Source: Lyophyllum atratum
Taxonomy: Eukaryota; Basidiomycota; Agaricomycetes; Agaricales; Lyophyllaceae
Reading direction: 5' to 3'
NCBI GenBank assembly: GCA_014905825.1
Contig: JACGCN010000015.1
Location: 744,001-808,000 of the forward strand
Length of the DNA stretch: 64,000 nt
In this document: positions 1 to 11,381 of the stretch, piece by piece
Numbering within the stretch: the stretch's first letter is position 1
How the letters are laid out: every line of letters begins with the position of its first letter
Position numbers and translations under genes: made by a program
The notes under the pieces: model-generated
Told to the model about the DNA's origin: nothing
Database searches by the model: none
The model's input: only the letters and a program-made list of their open reading frames with translations

Positions 1-4
1 CATC

Positions 5-2596
5 ATGGCCAGCAAGCCAGACGTCGAGGCCGGAGAGGCATTCGCGTACAACGAGGTCGACCAGGAGCGCGAAGCATTGCTTCCTTCCACGTCGGGAGCG
101 GACCATGAACAACTTTCACCGAAGCATTCGCCGACGTTCGCTACGAAGAAACAGTTCGGTGCTCTACATCTCCTCCTTGCATTCCTTGTGGGCGCCTTTG
201 CATGCGGCGTAACTCAGCTGGTAGCCTTTGGACCTGGGTGTTTCTCTTCTGCTAGAACGAGCCAAACGGCCGCTGCTAATATCAATCTCGCGCCGCCTTA
301 CGTTGGATCCACCGAAGTCCACAACTTCCCCCCTCCTTCCCCGACCAATGCCAACCCGATCCTCTTCCCCACCAACGTAGGCTACGCAGGCGGCACGCCA
401 ACAGGGGCCGAACCCGGCGTCATCCTCACCGCACCTGCCTACCCTCTCCACACAGGGGCTGCCCAGCTCGTCGTGCCTTCTCCTTTGGGAGACAAGAACG
501 GCAAAGGAAAGGGGTCGAAACACACGAATTTCGATATGTTCAAGAAATGGGGCAACCTGTCCCCGTGGTACAGCAACGAGAGAGGGGCGTTTGGGCTGGA
601 CTCGGGACCTGAGGTACCTGAGACGTGTCGTGTGACGGGTCTGCATTTCTTGCATCGACACGGGGCGCGTTATCCCACTACTTGGGGTGAGTGATCCAGG
701 CTGGCTTGCGTTCGAGTTCGAGACACTGAAGATCCATACCAGCTGCGTATGGGGGACCCGCGAACTTCGCGAGAAGGTTGAATGATTTGGCTCCCAACTT
801 GAACGCGTCGGGAGAACTCGATTTCTTGAATGATTGGTGTGCTCCTACACTGCATGAGATGTTATGGTGCTAATAAGCGATCAAGGACGTACAAGCTTGG
901 GGAAGAACGTGCGTCACTTTTGGGATCGTTTAGCACTTACTTTCACTGACCATTTTTCTAGTACTCACTCCTTTCGGACGGCAACAACTATGTCAGGCCA
1001 ACGCAATATGAACTCTAACACTACCGACTCATACAAATTTTAGATGACTTGGGTATTTCTATGCGATTGAAATACGGATTCCTTCTGAAGGTGCGACCTT
1101 TAACATCCTTAACATCTCCGTTCTAACATACATTCAAGAATTTCACGGAATCGAACACCATACCTGTGTTCCGGACTGAATCTCAGTATGTTCATTTTTC
1201 GCCCTACCGATCATAGATTGATATCGTGCTGCGCCCAGGGATCGTATGCTTTATTCCGCTTTGAACTTTGCGATAGGCTTCTTCGGCTACCCCTTGGACG
1301 GCAAATACCAGCAGAGTATCACTATTGAGGCGGATGGAGTATGTGATTTCATCTAGAATGAATGAGCTGCACTGACTGTACTGCGAATAGTTCAACAACA
1401 CACTAGCGCCGTACGATACGTACGTTCACCATTCCTGTTTAAGGTATGGTCGAAGCTGACGTATTGGTTTTGTTCCAGCTGCCCCAACGCCCGAGTTGCT
1501 CGCAGAGCTGATCGCGGCGTCTGGTACGTGAAGCGGTGGGCTGCGATATATCTGAAAGACGCCCATGCTCGACTTCGGAAGCAGCTGAAGGGATACCAGC
1601 TCACGATCGAGGATGCATATGTCATGCAGCAGATGTGTGCTTATGAGGTGTGTTGGACAACGTTGATGCAATGACCTGTGCTGACCTAGCCGTAGACCGT
1701 CGCTATTGGCTATTCCAAATTCTGTGAACTCTTCACGGAAGAGGAGTGGGAAGGATTCAACTATGCGTAAGCCTCTCGTTATGGGTGTCTGACGAGCTAT
1801 CACCTTAAATGTTATCATTCCAGGCTTGATCTCAGCTTCTGGTGAGTATTCTATGTTACTGGCTATCATGAAAATGCCAGCTAAGCTTGACGTTCTGCAA
1901 GGTACGGATCTGCTTTTGGCTCCCCAATGGCTCGTGTGCAGGGTTATGGCTGGATCAAAGAACTTGTCGCCCGGCTGACGCACACGCCGATCAAGGAACA
2001 CAACTCCTCAACAAATTCGACCCTCGATGACGATCCCATCACCTTCCCCCTCGGACAAAGCCTCTACGTTGACGCCACTCACGAGGTCGTAGTGCTGAAT
2101 AGTGAGTAGCGCTTACGCAGCCATCTCAACACAAGTTGTAACCTGACATAATTTAAAACAGTTATCACTGCCCTCAACTTGACGAACTTCGCCAAGTCTG
2201 GCCCTCTTCCCTATACTCACATCCCTCGCAACCGCTCTTTCCAAGTCTCAAGGCTTGCGCCCTTCGCTACTAATATACAATTCCAACGTACGTCCTCCAT
2301 ACCTCCTCACTCACTCACCATCCAACTCACCGTCCTTGTCCACACCACCAGTCCTGGAATGCACCTCCGTCCCCGGACCGCAGATCCGTGTCATCATAAA
2401 CGACGGCGTCACCCCGCTCACCGGGATCAAGGGCTGCCCCGAGCAGCGCGACGGAATGTGTCCCGTCGACACATTCGTCGCGGCCCAGAAGGCGCTCATC
2501 GCCGAGACCGACTGGACCTATGATTGCTATGGGAATTGGACCCTCCCTGACGGCCCCGCGTGGAACACCACTACTGGGTCCCCGCCGAAGCAGTAG
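5..2596 (+). CDS. Histidine acid phosphatase (phytase-like), membrane-anchored
   Basis: This multi-exon gene encodes a histidine acid phosphatase, which hydrolyses phosphomonoesters such as phytate outside the cell or in the secretory system. The first exon (5 to about 687) has an acidic N-terminus, a hydrophobic stretch at about residues 50-75 that looks like a signal anchor, a Pro/Gly-rich linker, and then the catalytic signature HRHGARYPT. Downstream exons carry typical family sequence (NFARRLNDL near 790, RLAPFAT near 2250, and a Cys-containing C-terminus ending at 2596). The second active-site element, usually His-Asp, reads THEVVVLN near 2080, so Glu replaces Asp. At least six short introns are implied. 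The family is confident; the substrate is not known. The first ATG at 5 could be preceded by sequence outside the window. Confidence 0.85.
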
Positions 2597-2740
2597 CGTG
2601 CTAGAAGAATTTAGAATGTCCTGGTGTTTGCTTATACCATGGATTGGACGGAATGACTATTCTTCCGCGTCCAGCTCAAATGCTATCTTCTATTGCTTGG
2701 ATGTCCCATGTACATAACTATGATGCTTAATGTACTCTGC

Positions 2741-2890
2741 ATTTTTTCTAGAACGTATTCGATGGGCCTCTAGGGATCATGTTCATTGCACAGTGCCAAC
2801 TACAACTAATCGGTCATTCTTTCTAGAACCTATTCGATGGGCCTTTAGGGATCATGTTCATTGCACAGTTCTAACTACAACTAATCGGTC
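2741..2890. repeat. 75-bp direct tandem duplication (2 copies)
   Basis: Two adjacent copies with a 75-bp period, each containing TCTAGAAC, CGATGGGCCT, TAGGGATCATGTTC and ACTACAACTAATCGGTC, differ at only a few bases. They lie just downstream of the phosphatase stop codon, probably in its 3' UTR. The rest of 2597-3038 shows no gene. Confidence 0.8.
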
Positions 2891-3038
2891 TCACGGAATC
2901 CACTATGCCTTGTCTAGCATCGACCAGTAGGCTTGTTCGCTTTACTTAATTACTCATACAGTTCTTTGGCTGATGCGAAGTTCTTTTTTTACAGTCTCCA
3001 CTACCCATCTCCAAGCAGCCTACATATAATCCTCACGC

Positions 3039-3856
3039 TCAAGCGGCAGGTGGATCCGGTGCTACAAACATGAACGTTCCAGCAATAGGCGCCCCAAGCC
3101 CCGTTTCCGCCGCGAAGGCGCTGATATTGAACAAACTAATCGGCGTCGTGGGCGTCACAAGCGTCTGCCCATTGAATCCTGCAGGCTGCCTAAACAGCAA
3201 GAATACATAACTGGACCCGACACCATCAGAACAGAGTCGCATGATTGAAGACATAGGAGGACATACCGATGGGCATCTGAGCCCGCGGGGGGCGTAGGCT
3301 GGAGGAACGACGATATTGCGGCAGTTTCGTTGACCAAGGGGTGTGTGTCCGCGCCCGGGTTACGCGCGATGAAATTAGGCCCTAAGAAATGTCGGATCTG
3401 TGCGGAGGTGGGCGCCTGGGGCGTTGGCGCGTCGGGGTCTACGGCTGCGACGACGAAGGGTCCGCTCCCGGCGTTACCTACGACGCTGAAGGTGGGAGGG
3501 CCGGCTGTGGCTGAAACAGAGGAGGCGAGTTATTAGCTTTTATTTGCGATGATGGCTTAGGAGGTGGGCAACGAACAGTTACGAGGTAGCTGGATACCTG
3601 CGTGGAGGGTTATGGCGCGACCGCTGGTCTGCGGGAAGGTGACTTCGAGGAGGAAGCGAGGGTTGAAGGTAATGCTCAAGTCAGCTGGGATCTAGCCCTC
3701 GCAATGTGTTCGTCACACGCCTTGGAGGACGAGATGAGGATGCTGTGAACTCACATCGGCTGCATTAAATGCCTGCCTCACGGTCCTGAGGCTCGTGTCC
3801 TGTCCAGCAACGAGGGCTGCGAGAGGGAGCAAGTACGTGAGGGTGGAGAAGTACAT
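3039..3856 (-). CDS. Secreted PEBP-like protein
   Basis: Encodes a phosphatidylethanolamine-binding protein (PEBP) family member. The proposed join is complement(3039..3210, 3267..3510, 3598..3691, 3755..3856), 612 nt or 203 residues, with GT-AG introns and a continuous frame. A signal peptide is visible (MYFSTLTYLLPLAALVAG). The PEBP ligand-site motif reads VAAVDPDAPTP, followed by RHFLGPNFI and later YVFLLFRQP, in the order expected for the fold. Family members bind anionic ligands, and yeast Tfs1 inhibits carboxypeptidase Y; a secreted form may act in the vacuole or outside the cell, which is inference. A carboxypeptidase Y-like gene sits 43 kb away, with no evidence that the two interact. 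Confidence 0.85.
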
Positions 3857-4415
3857 GGTGGATTCTTCTTCCTTGAGCTCATGGTGGTGAGAGGTAGAGT
3901 CTTTATACCCCTTCAAGATCTATTTCAGACTTAGTGTCAGGAATGGCGCCAATCCTTCTATATTTAGTTAGAAGTCGATGGGAGTAAGAGTTCACATGGC
4001 TGCGGGAAGCATCATCCGAACCGGAGTAGCTTCGCAGCCTGCGCTCGCACGTCTATGTGAAGTGCCGCTGAACAATCTTGACGTCAATCATATCTCTCCG
4101 TCTCTCTGTCAGCATGAAATTCTTCAGTGGAGTGGGATGAAATTCGGACAACACTCAGCAGTAGTCAGCACCTTGCCGGACCTCCATGTTCCACCTCATC
4201 ACAGGATATCGGGACTGCGTCAATGTGTCAAACACAATCTTCCGTACCTCATGAGGACCTCACGATCGGTGTAATAAGTAAGACGCCCACAGATGGTTTA
4301 TATAGTATCCAGAAATATAATAAAAGTGCAATGTCACCAGAATTCCCAGTATATCGAGTATAAATATTCCTATAAAGTCAAGATGAACGAGCTTCCATAA
4401 AGGTAAAATAGCCCT
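3857..4415. other. Intergenic, no gene seen
   Basis: Shared upstream/downstream region between the PEBP gene and the 3' end of the first P450 gene. Only short chance reading frames are present. Confidence 0.6.
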
Positions 4416-6728
4416 TCACTCCCTCACGACAGGCCTAATGAGCAAAGGCATCTGGTTGCCTCCCTCGGGGTCAGTAACCAACACAGGCCGCTGCACGATT
4501 GAGGACTTCTTGACGATGTCCGTCACGGGCACAGCGAGCTCAAACTCGAATGCACGAATAAGGGTAAACAGCAAAGCCTTCGTCCTAAGAGAATGAGGAA
4601 AGTATGTCAAAACCTAACACCTGCATACTACGCGATCGTTTCAATACTTACTCGACGAGGGAGAAGCGGTATCCTATACAGGCCCGAGGTCCGCCAAGGA
4701 AGGTAAGCATATTTCCCCATACGCCAGGGATTCCAGCTGCAGCTTCCGGTACTTTTTCCCAGCGTTCAGGCCTATGGAATACATGGATATCAAGGCTGAC
4801 CTGATTCACGCGATAGGAAAAGAAATACCTAAACTCCATAGCATCTTCGCCCCAAATTGACTTGTCACGGTTCATGGCGAGAATGGGTATCATGAGAGTT
4901 TGTCCTTTGCTCACTCTGTCGCATTTAGTACGGAGCCGTCAACAAAAGTGGATAGCGAAGTGCAGGCTTGGTCGGTACCTGATTGTATCATGCACGACTC
5001 CTTTACGGTCGGTGAAAGGTTTATTGAGCGGCAAGATATCGTCTGTCACTGCAGCGCGGATGGTTGACGCTACGGGTGCATGGATACGCATCGTCTCGCG
5101 GACCACCATGTCTAGATAAGGCAAAGCATTCAGCTCGTCCATTGTTGGGTTGTCCGTGTCGACTGCGAGCAGCTCCTGACGTAATTTTTCCTGTACGGCT
5201 TTGTCCTGCGTGAGTGCGTAGAGCGCCCAGGTCGTGCCAGTGCTGCGTAGCTTCGTGTCAAGAAGGTGTACATAGGCAAGCGCTAATAAGACCGCACCTG
5301 GTTGTTTCGTGGCCCGCAACTAGAAAGGTGGGAACCTCTGATGAACTGTGAGCCAAGTGCATAAATGGTGAGGGGTAGAGCACCGTACGGGCCAAAACAT
5401 CCTGATCAGTCATGCGCTGATGCTCTGGTATGTCAGTCGCCATATTACTTCACCAAGACAGAGAGCAGATCTCGTGTCTTCCACTCGCTTTTCTCGTTAA
5501 TCGAGGCCTTGCTTTCGCGAACCAGTTGACTTCCAATACGTGACATGGTCTTCGTAGCTTCGTCAGTCTCCGCATCCCGGTCTGTACGCTATATTTGGAG
5601 TGTTAGGTGCTTGGACCGAGGCACAGATGATGCGGGACGTGCCAAGAAACGAAGGACAGGGAACCATGCCCTGAGCATGGGGACGATTGTCAGCTTTGTC
5701 CCAGCCTTGAAAATGGTGGCGAATGCGGCGTTGAGTTCGTTCTGCTTGGGATCCTCACTGAGGGCGTCGAACTTGTAATTGAAACCTACGTCTGCCTTAT
5801 TACCTTCTGGATTGATCAGAGCGTAAACACATACCTGCGAGGCCGATAATATCGAGGGTAGTCCTACTTAACCAAGACAAAGCGTCAACCCGGCTGGTCC
5901 CTCCTTGATTAGCGTTGTCTGCAGCCCAGATATCTCGCAGCTGAAGGGCATAAGATATCATTAGATGCGATGAAGCCATAAATACTTACTTGAATCGCCT
6001 TGTTGAAGAAGATCTCTGTGAGTTCTCTAACCTGCGATGGACCGAATGCGGGATTCTAAAACACCGATGTTACTCAAGTTCCGAGACCGAACACCACATC
6101 CTCATACCATAACTTTGCGCTGTGAGCATCTAAGTCAGGAAGTGTGTTCCTTTGGGATGATTAAGTGTTTTACCTGCTGCTTATGCTTATCTCCTTCAAC
6201 CACAAGGACACCTACGAGTTGCACATACGTGAGTATAGCATAAGGGCCGCAGGTACAGGTGCAGACCAGTGCCAAGCACACGACTCAGTTGGTATCGCGC
6301 AGCCTCGGGTTTCTGATAGATGTTGCTGTTCATGAGAACGTGGTTCAAGGCTTTCGTATCCATGGTATAAAGCCTTCTCATCTGTTGATGGCCGTCGCAT
6401 TGACAGACTGCAGGCACTTCGTCGGATACGACTTACCCCAAATAAGCCGGAGTATTGTATCGTGGAACCATACTCCTGAACCCATTTCTCATGAAGGACA
6501 GAGTTTTCCTAGATTGGAGTCTATTAACACGTCAATACTGGAATGGTATGAACCGCGTACTGCATCCCAGATTTGTTTGAAGTTGCCATAGATCAAACTT
6601 GCGCTCTTGGGTCCGGGAAGATCACGCAACGGAGATGTCATCTCTTCGTATATCAACTTGAGTCCTCGATATAGGCCATAGGCGCCTAATGTTGCAGCTA
6701 GAGACCCTAGGAGTTGAAGAACAGCCAT
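4416..6728 (-). pseudogene. Cytochrome P450 (copy 1), frameshifted
   Basis: This is a multi-intron P450 gene closely related to the copy at 15048-17397. The N-terminal anchor (MAVLQLLGSLAATLGAYG) is followed by [10 protein letters not shown]. The I-helix motif is [10 protein letters not shown], the K-helix ExxR is VRETMR, and the heme loop is [10 protein letters not shown]. Against copy 2, the exon encoding DLLSVLVK runs into a TAA at 5447-5445. Copy 2 reads GTC AAG TCG AAC ATG there, whereas this copy has GTG AAG TAA T ATG, two bases shorter, so the frame is lost before the I-helix. No alternative intron repairs it. One upstream intron has a GC donor (near 5642) instead of GT. It is probably a recently inactivated gene; a sequencing or assembly error is the alternative. 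The P450 family number cannot be assigned by eye. Confidence 0.8.
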
Positions 6729-8235
6729 AGCACGATCAGCTGCTATCAAAGTGGGGTAAGTTACTACTGGCTGGTAGGAATCCAAGACAGGTTAAAACTA
6801 GCGCACCTACGGGCTATAGGAGAATGCACGTATGCTGCATGCATATGATTCTCTTGATTCACTGCGGTGTCTGTCAGGAGTGATCGAAGTTCTTGATATC
6901 TTTGGCCGACATGCCGACATGACGTTTACTCCTGACGTAAGCGGCCTGGATGGTGCCGCAAAACCTGTGCAAATACTCCTACTCGTTGCCACCATGCAAG
7001 TCTGCGCAGCACGGCAATGCTAGTCACAGAGTTCATCTCGCCAAGTCCAGTAAGCTATTCCCAACGGCACAACACTTCCCGATAGGTTTACCCCTAGAGC
7101 ACTACTCATCCGCTTCCCCATTCCAACTCGGACCATATCTATGAATGTACCGAAGCTCATTCTAGAGCTAGTAGTCGCAGTCCTACAAGGTATGTTAGAG
7201 CCGTGGTCCGTACAGGTTTTCCAGCATAAGGCCTTGTCTCCAGCATCCGATAACATATTCCTCATTTTATACCGTACAGACTTCGGCTCTTGCTGAATTG
7301 AATCCCATCTACTTGCAGCTCCAGTTTAGCAGCCCTTCGACACCTCCTTGGTCTTTTCCAAGTCCTGATGATTTATTTTGGTGCGCTTTGGATGGGGATC
7401 ATGGAATTCACAGCCGAAATACGGCCTGCTTAGCCACCACATGGACGTCGCCCACACAGTGCGCTTTCGGCCGCTCACGGACCCTGACAGGATATGATCA
7501 AGGCCTTTTCCCCAAGCTCACGGCAATTTGGATTCTGTGAAAATATGAAGTCACCGGGAACAACATGAATCAACTCGAGGAGGTCGCATATGCCATGCGA
7601 TGGCAGTCTTCTATAATGATCGGAACCATCAGTTCCGAGGTTGCGCCACTGATCAAAGTCCGTTCCATCTGAAGACCTTTTTGTGGGCTGCCAGAACCAT
7701 GCCAGGCGCAAGCGCTTTTACACTACGGAAAGGTAGCTGCCGGTCGCGTCTTCAAACCCCCCGACTCTGAAATAGCAACGGCACGGATCCGATCTTTCCA
7801 CCCGCGTCCACAGCTCAGTTCAAGAACTAGCTTTGTGTCCCAAGCACCCACCCAACTTGATCCCATGCTTAGCCTACAGTCAGGGCCACATCCCGACACT
7901 CACCGACTTTCGATGTCCCTTGGCCATTTGCGTACAAATCATGCATTTTCAGCATGACTCAGTATGAGCTTTCGCATGGTTACATCCGTCGTAGACCATG
8001 TCCTGCTTAAAGGCAACATTCCGCATCTCAACGGCATTGCAACCTGGTCCATGAAGTGATCTGCCCCTTTCGCCCTGGGTCCGTCACCCACCGTTTTCGG
8101 GCGCTGTTTCTCACCGATGACGCATCCGAATCTGTATAAAGATGCTGGTCGTCCTGTCATTCTTTCTCAGCATCTCTCATTCAACTTCTCTCTCAATCCT
8201 TGGTACCCATCTGGTACCCATTCTTACATCAGAAG
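6729..8235. other. Intergenic, no supported gene
   Basis: A 1.5-kb gap between divergently oriented genes (P450 copy 1 and the lipocalin gene), so it should hold both promoters. Only short uninformative reading frames are seen. Confidence 0.5.
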
Positions 8236-9516
8236 ATGCGTCCATCTTTTGCTCTCGCCGCGGGCCTCGGATCTTTGCGTGAGTTAATTGATCGTGCTGA
8301 TTTGTTCCCGTCAATGACTGCTTTTCAAGTGCCTTTTTTGGTTGTGGCGGCTAACCTGGCCAATTGGGAAGGATCGCACATCGACGTTTCGGCAGACAAC
8401 CGCGCTATCGATTGGTGGTATACTCAGGTCGTTAGCCCGACGGCTGCACCTAACGGCATACCACCGTCTCTTGAGATTGTTCTCAAGCACGGTCAGACAA
8501 TATATAATGCTCGTCACAGCCTCATCTCATCAAGTTTCTAGGCAACACGTTCCAATACGGCCTTACGAACACACCCCTTTATCCCGTGGAGATCAACGGC
8601 TTCGACACTGACGGCGTTCGTTTTGCCCAGACTATCATCTTTAATACGTCTACTGTAATCCCGACTCCCACCGGTGTTACTATCGGAACGTGGGGTAATA
8701 ACGAAATAACCTTCAATGCGAGCAGAGATCGGAAGACATTCACGATCAAGGTCAACACTGCTTACGCGACTGGGACAGTCGTGATCAATAGCGAAAGTTC
8801 ATTCCGCACGGGCTGTGGAGGCACAAAGGATACAGATTCTCCGTTCTTCGATGGTCTGGTCTCAGATGGCCGACCTTTGACCGACGCTGAAGTTATTCTT
8901 TACAAGAAGACTGGCTGGCGTATAAGCATCCCCGGTACGTCTCGCTTTTGGTCATCCAATCAACTGACTTCTCAAACTTTCTTGTACAGCCGGACCTTCG
9001 ACCGTTGACATGGTCATCGGCGGCAAGCCAGTCAAGTTCCAGGGTGCAGGATACAAGGATTCGAACTGGGGCCCCAACGCCATGAACGACTTCGTCAAGT
9101 CGTGGTACGTGCTGATCGCACAGGTCGGCCCGTGGTCATTCGTCACCTTCAGCGGTACGCCTACCACCGGAACAAACTACATCAACAGCGCACATCTCAG
9201 CTACAAGGGCGAGTTCTTGACGAGCCAGTGTAACATCATTGGTGAACGCACCACCGATATCTCGGTCATCAGGCCCAGTGGAGAGGTGACGGAGAGTAGC
9301 GTCATAGCGCCAACTGCGTTCGACGTGACGTTCGTGCTGCCCGATTCCCAGAACGTGTCCTTCCACGCCACCAACATTGCGGTGAATCCTTCGGTCAGCA
9401 TTTACCATCGCTGGGTCGCGAAATACACAGGTGGCGCTCCAGGAGAGCAGTACGAATCATATGGCATTACGGAATGGATGAACGCAGGCAATGTTAGCCA
9501 TTGGCCGGTCATCTGA
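8236..9516 (+). CDS. Secreted CrtC/AttH-like lipocalin (Diels-Alderase-like)
   Basis: The proposed join 8236..8278, 8330..8491, 8542..8934, 8990..9516 gives 1125 nt or 374 residues with clean GT-AG introns. The N-terminus is a signal peptide (about residues 1-24, AALAAG-type core followed by LPFLVVAA). The second half carries GAGYKDSNWG, then SWYVLIAQVGPWSFV, the pattern of the hydroxyneurosporene synthase (CrtC)/AttH double-lipocalin superfamily. That superfamily includes fungal Diels-Alderases and pericyclases of natural-product pathways. The actual reaction is unknown. The flanking P450 genes suggest a small secondary-metabolism neighbourhood, but no polyketide, peptide or terpene synthase is in the window. 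The family call is moderately strong; the function is inference. Confidence 0.7.
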
Positions 9517-9964
9517 TGATACGATATACCAGTCCGGGGGTTTCACAGGTCAGTATAGCGTATAACACAACGATCTCTTTCTAAACCTACTTGTTGAAGG
9601 GGTATCTGTTCCGCTATACACTCATTCGGTTAGCTTTGTTGGTAAATAAGAATGCCGGTTGGTTGATCGATATTCGTATACGTTGAAGAAAGTTCAATTG
9701 AAACGTTTGACGCAATGCAAGAATAAAGGACTATTCTCCATATCTAATGACAATCCCACATTGCTGGAGACGATCCCGACAATTGAAATTCTGCGCAAGG
9801 CCGTGTGGCGCAAGCACGGCAGGACCTCACTAGAACTCGTATACTGCAGGAAAATAAAGAGTCGCCAACATAGATGAGATCCCATCAGCGATAACGTACG
9901 CTCATTGTAAGGCACGATCGCAGTCAGTAGCCCATAAGTAGCACGGCACGGCATAAGAAAAGGA
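9517..9964. other. Intergenic between lipocalin gene and transposon
   Basis: About 450 bases with no supported gene. It ends at the target duplication of the DNA transposon. Confidence 0.6.
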
Positions 9965-9965
9965 C

Positions 9966-9973
9966 CGCAACAG
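9966..9973. repeat. Target-site duplication, left copy
   Basis: CGCAACAG immediately precedes the left transposon terminus and is repeated at 14742-14749. The preceding base is C on both sides, so the duplication may be 9 bp. Confidence 0.75.
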
Positions 9974-10021
9974 GGTGGTTAACAAAGTTACTTTACAAAA
10001 TTCACTTTCCCCTACAAATTT

Positions 10022-10134
10022 CACTTGGGCTCACTTTTGGCAGGACAAGTGAGTTTGTCGAAGTGCAAGTGCAAGTGCGAGTGAGAAAAAGTTACTTGAG
10101 TCACTTCTCAAGTGAGAAAGCTTGCACGCACTTG
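10022..10134. repeat. Left subterminal CAAGTG/CACTTG cluster
   Basis: Six exact CAAGTG or CACTTG hexamers (10022, 10046, 10066, 10072, 10109, 10129) lie in 113 bp, plus near matches such as CGAGTG. Such subterminal arrays are typical transposase-binding regions in several DNA transposon families; that role is inferred here. Confidence 0.65.
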
Positions 10135-10823
10135 ATTAAAATGGCGAGCTCGTCAACGGCGTCCATGACGGCGTTTCCGGTCTCGGCATCATGTGTCCTG
10201 ACCCCGAGCACGTGTCAGTCAACAAACCCTAATGGTTTTTTCGGAGCATTTATGATCTAACGCCAATTTCGTTCGAGATACGACGAGATTCGAACTCACG
10301 TCCCATCTGCAGCTCACTGCTCGTTCATGTCATTGAATAGGTCCCAGTATGCACACATGTAGGTGCCTTTATGCGGTTTTCCACGGCCGCCATTATCATG
10401 CATGTTGAACCACAACAGTGGATACTGAGTTGATGCTAAGATAACAGGCCAGCCTCATGATCAACCACGGCCCATAAGTCAGGCCACCGGAATAGTTGAG
10501 CAAACATACAGGTAATTAGTTGTTGTTCAACAGTGTTCATTTCTGACAAAATTGGGTCTGTAAGTTTCATAGATTACCTCAAATGTAGATTTCGAAGCAG
10601 ATGGCTCGACTATGTACGAAGTTATCAGATGTTATCCACGACGCTACTCGTATTTAATCGAAACACGGTTGTTACTTTTGGAATCCATGTTCATCATTGC
10701 TCACCAAGCCGTTTTGGCACGTCGACTCATCAACACCTCGTCCCGACAGATCCAAAAATTCACCGAACCGAAGATATCGTGCAGGATCCTATGCAAGTGC
10801 ATCAAGTTATTTTTCAGCGCGAA

Positions 10824-10920
10824 GTTCACTTGGGTCAAGTGAACGAAGCTGACTTGACAAGTGAATCTGGTCAGGCCAAGTGACATCCAAGCGAACTTGT
10901 CAACTTGTTCTACACTTGTC
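10824..10920. repeat. Internal CAAGTG/CACTTG cluster with palindrome
   Basis: GTTCACTTG (10824-10832) and CAAGTGAAC (10836-10844) form a perfect 9-bp inverted repeat with a 3-base spacer. Further CAAGTG/CACTTG copies follow to about 10919. The same motif recurs at 14080-14130 and 14638-14712. Confidence 0.65.
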
Positions 10921-11381
10921 AACTTGACCATCACGGTGCGTAGCGAACAGTTTTAATTGACTCTACACTACTCAACATGACCGTATGAACTCAGGACAGC
11001 ATGTATCGTGTCCTATCTCTCCTCCACTATATCTTGGGTATGCGAGTTCAAATTTCGAAGCCAGACTTTGGGGAAAGGCCGATCGTTGCGTCGAGTCCAC
11101 GGCTGGTTATATTGACTGAATTGTAAGTCGGCGTCGTGAGTTCAACTCAGATGGAAGAGGTGGATTATCGTGCAGGGCCCCGCCTTTACCGTACGCCAAC
11201 GTCGGGTATCGGGTGTAAGTCAAGTCGAGGCCTTTTTTGGCAATGTGCAATTTGCTTCCGTCTCCAAGAATAGTGCGTCGTCAATTTTCATTTCTTTCTT
11301 GGTAGCTGATTTATTTCACCGAGAGACCACACTCGTTTACGTTCTTCCACCGCCACTCCTTTTCCAGCACTCCGCGTCTCA

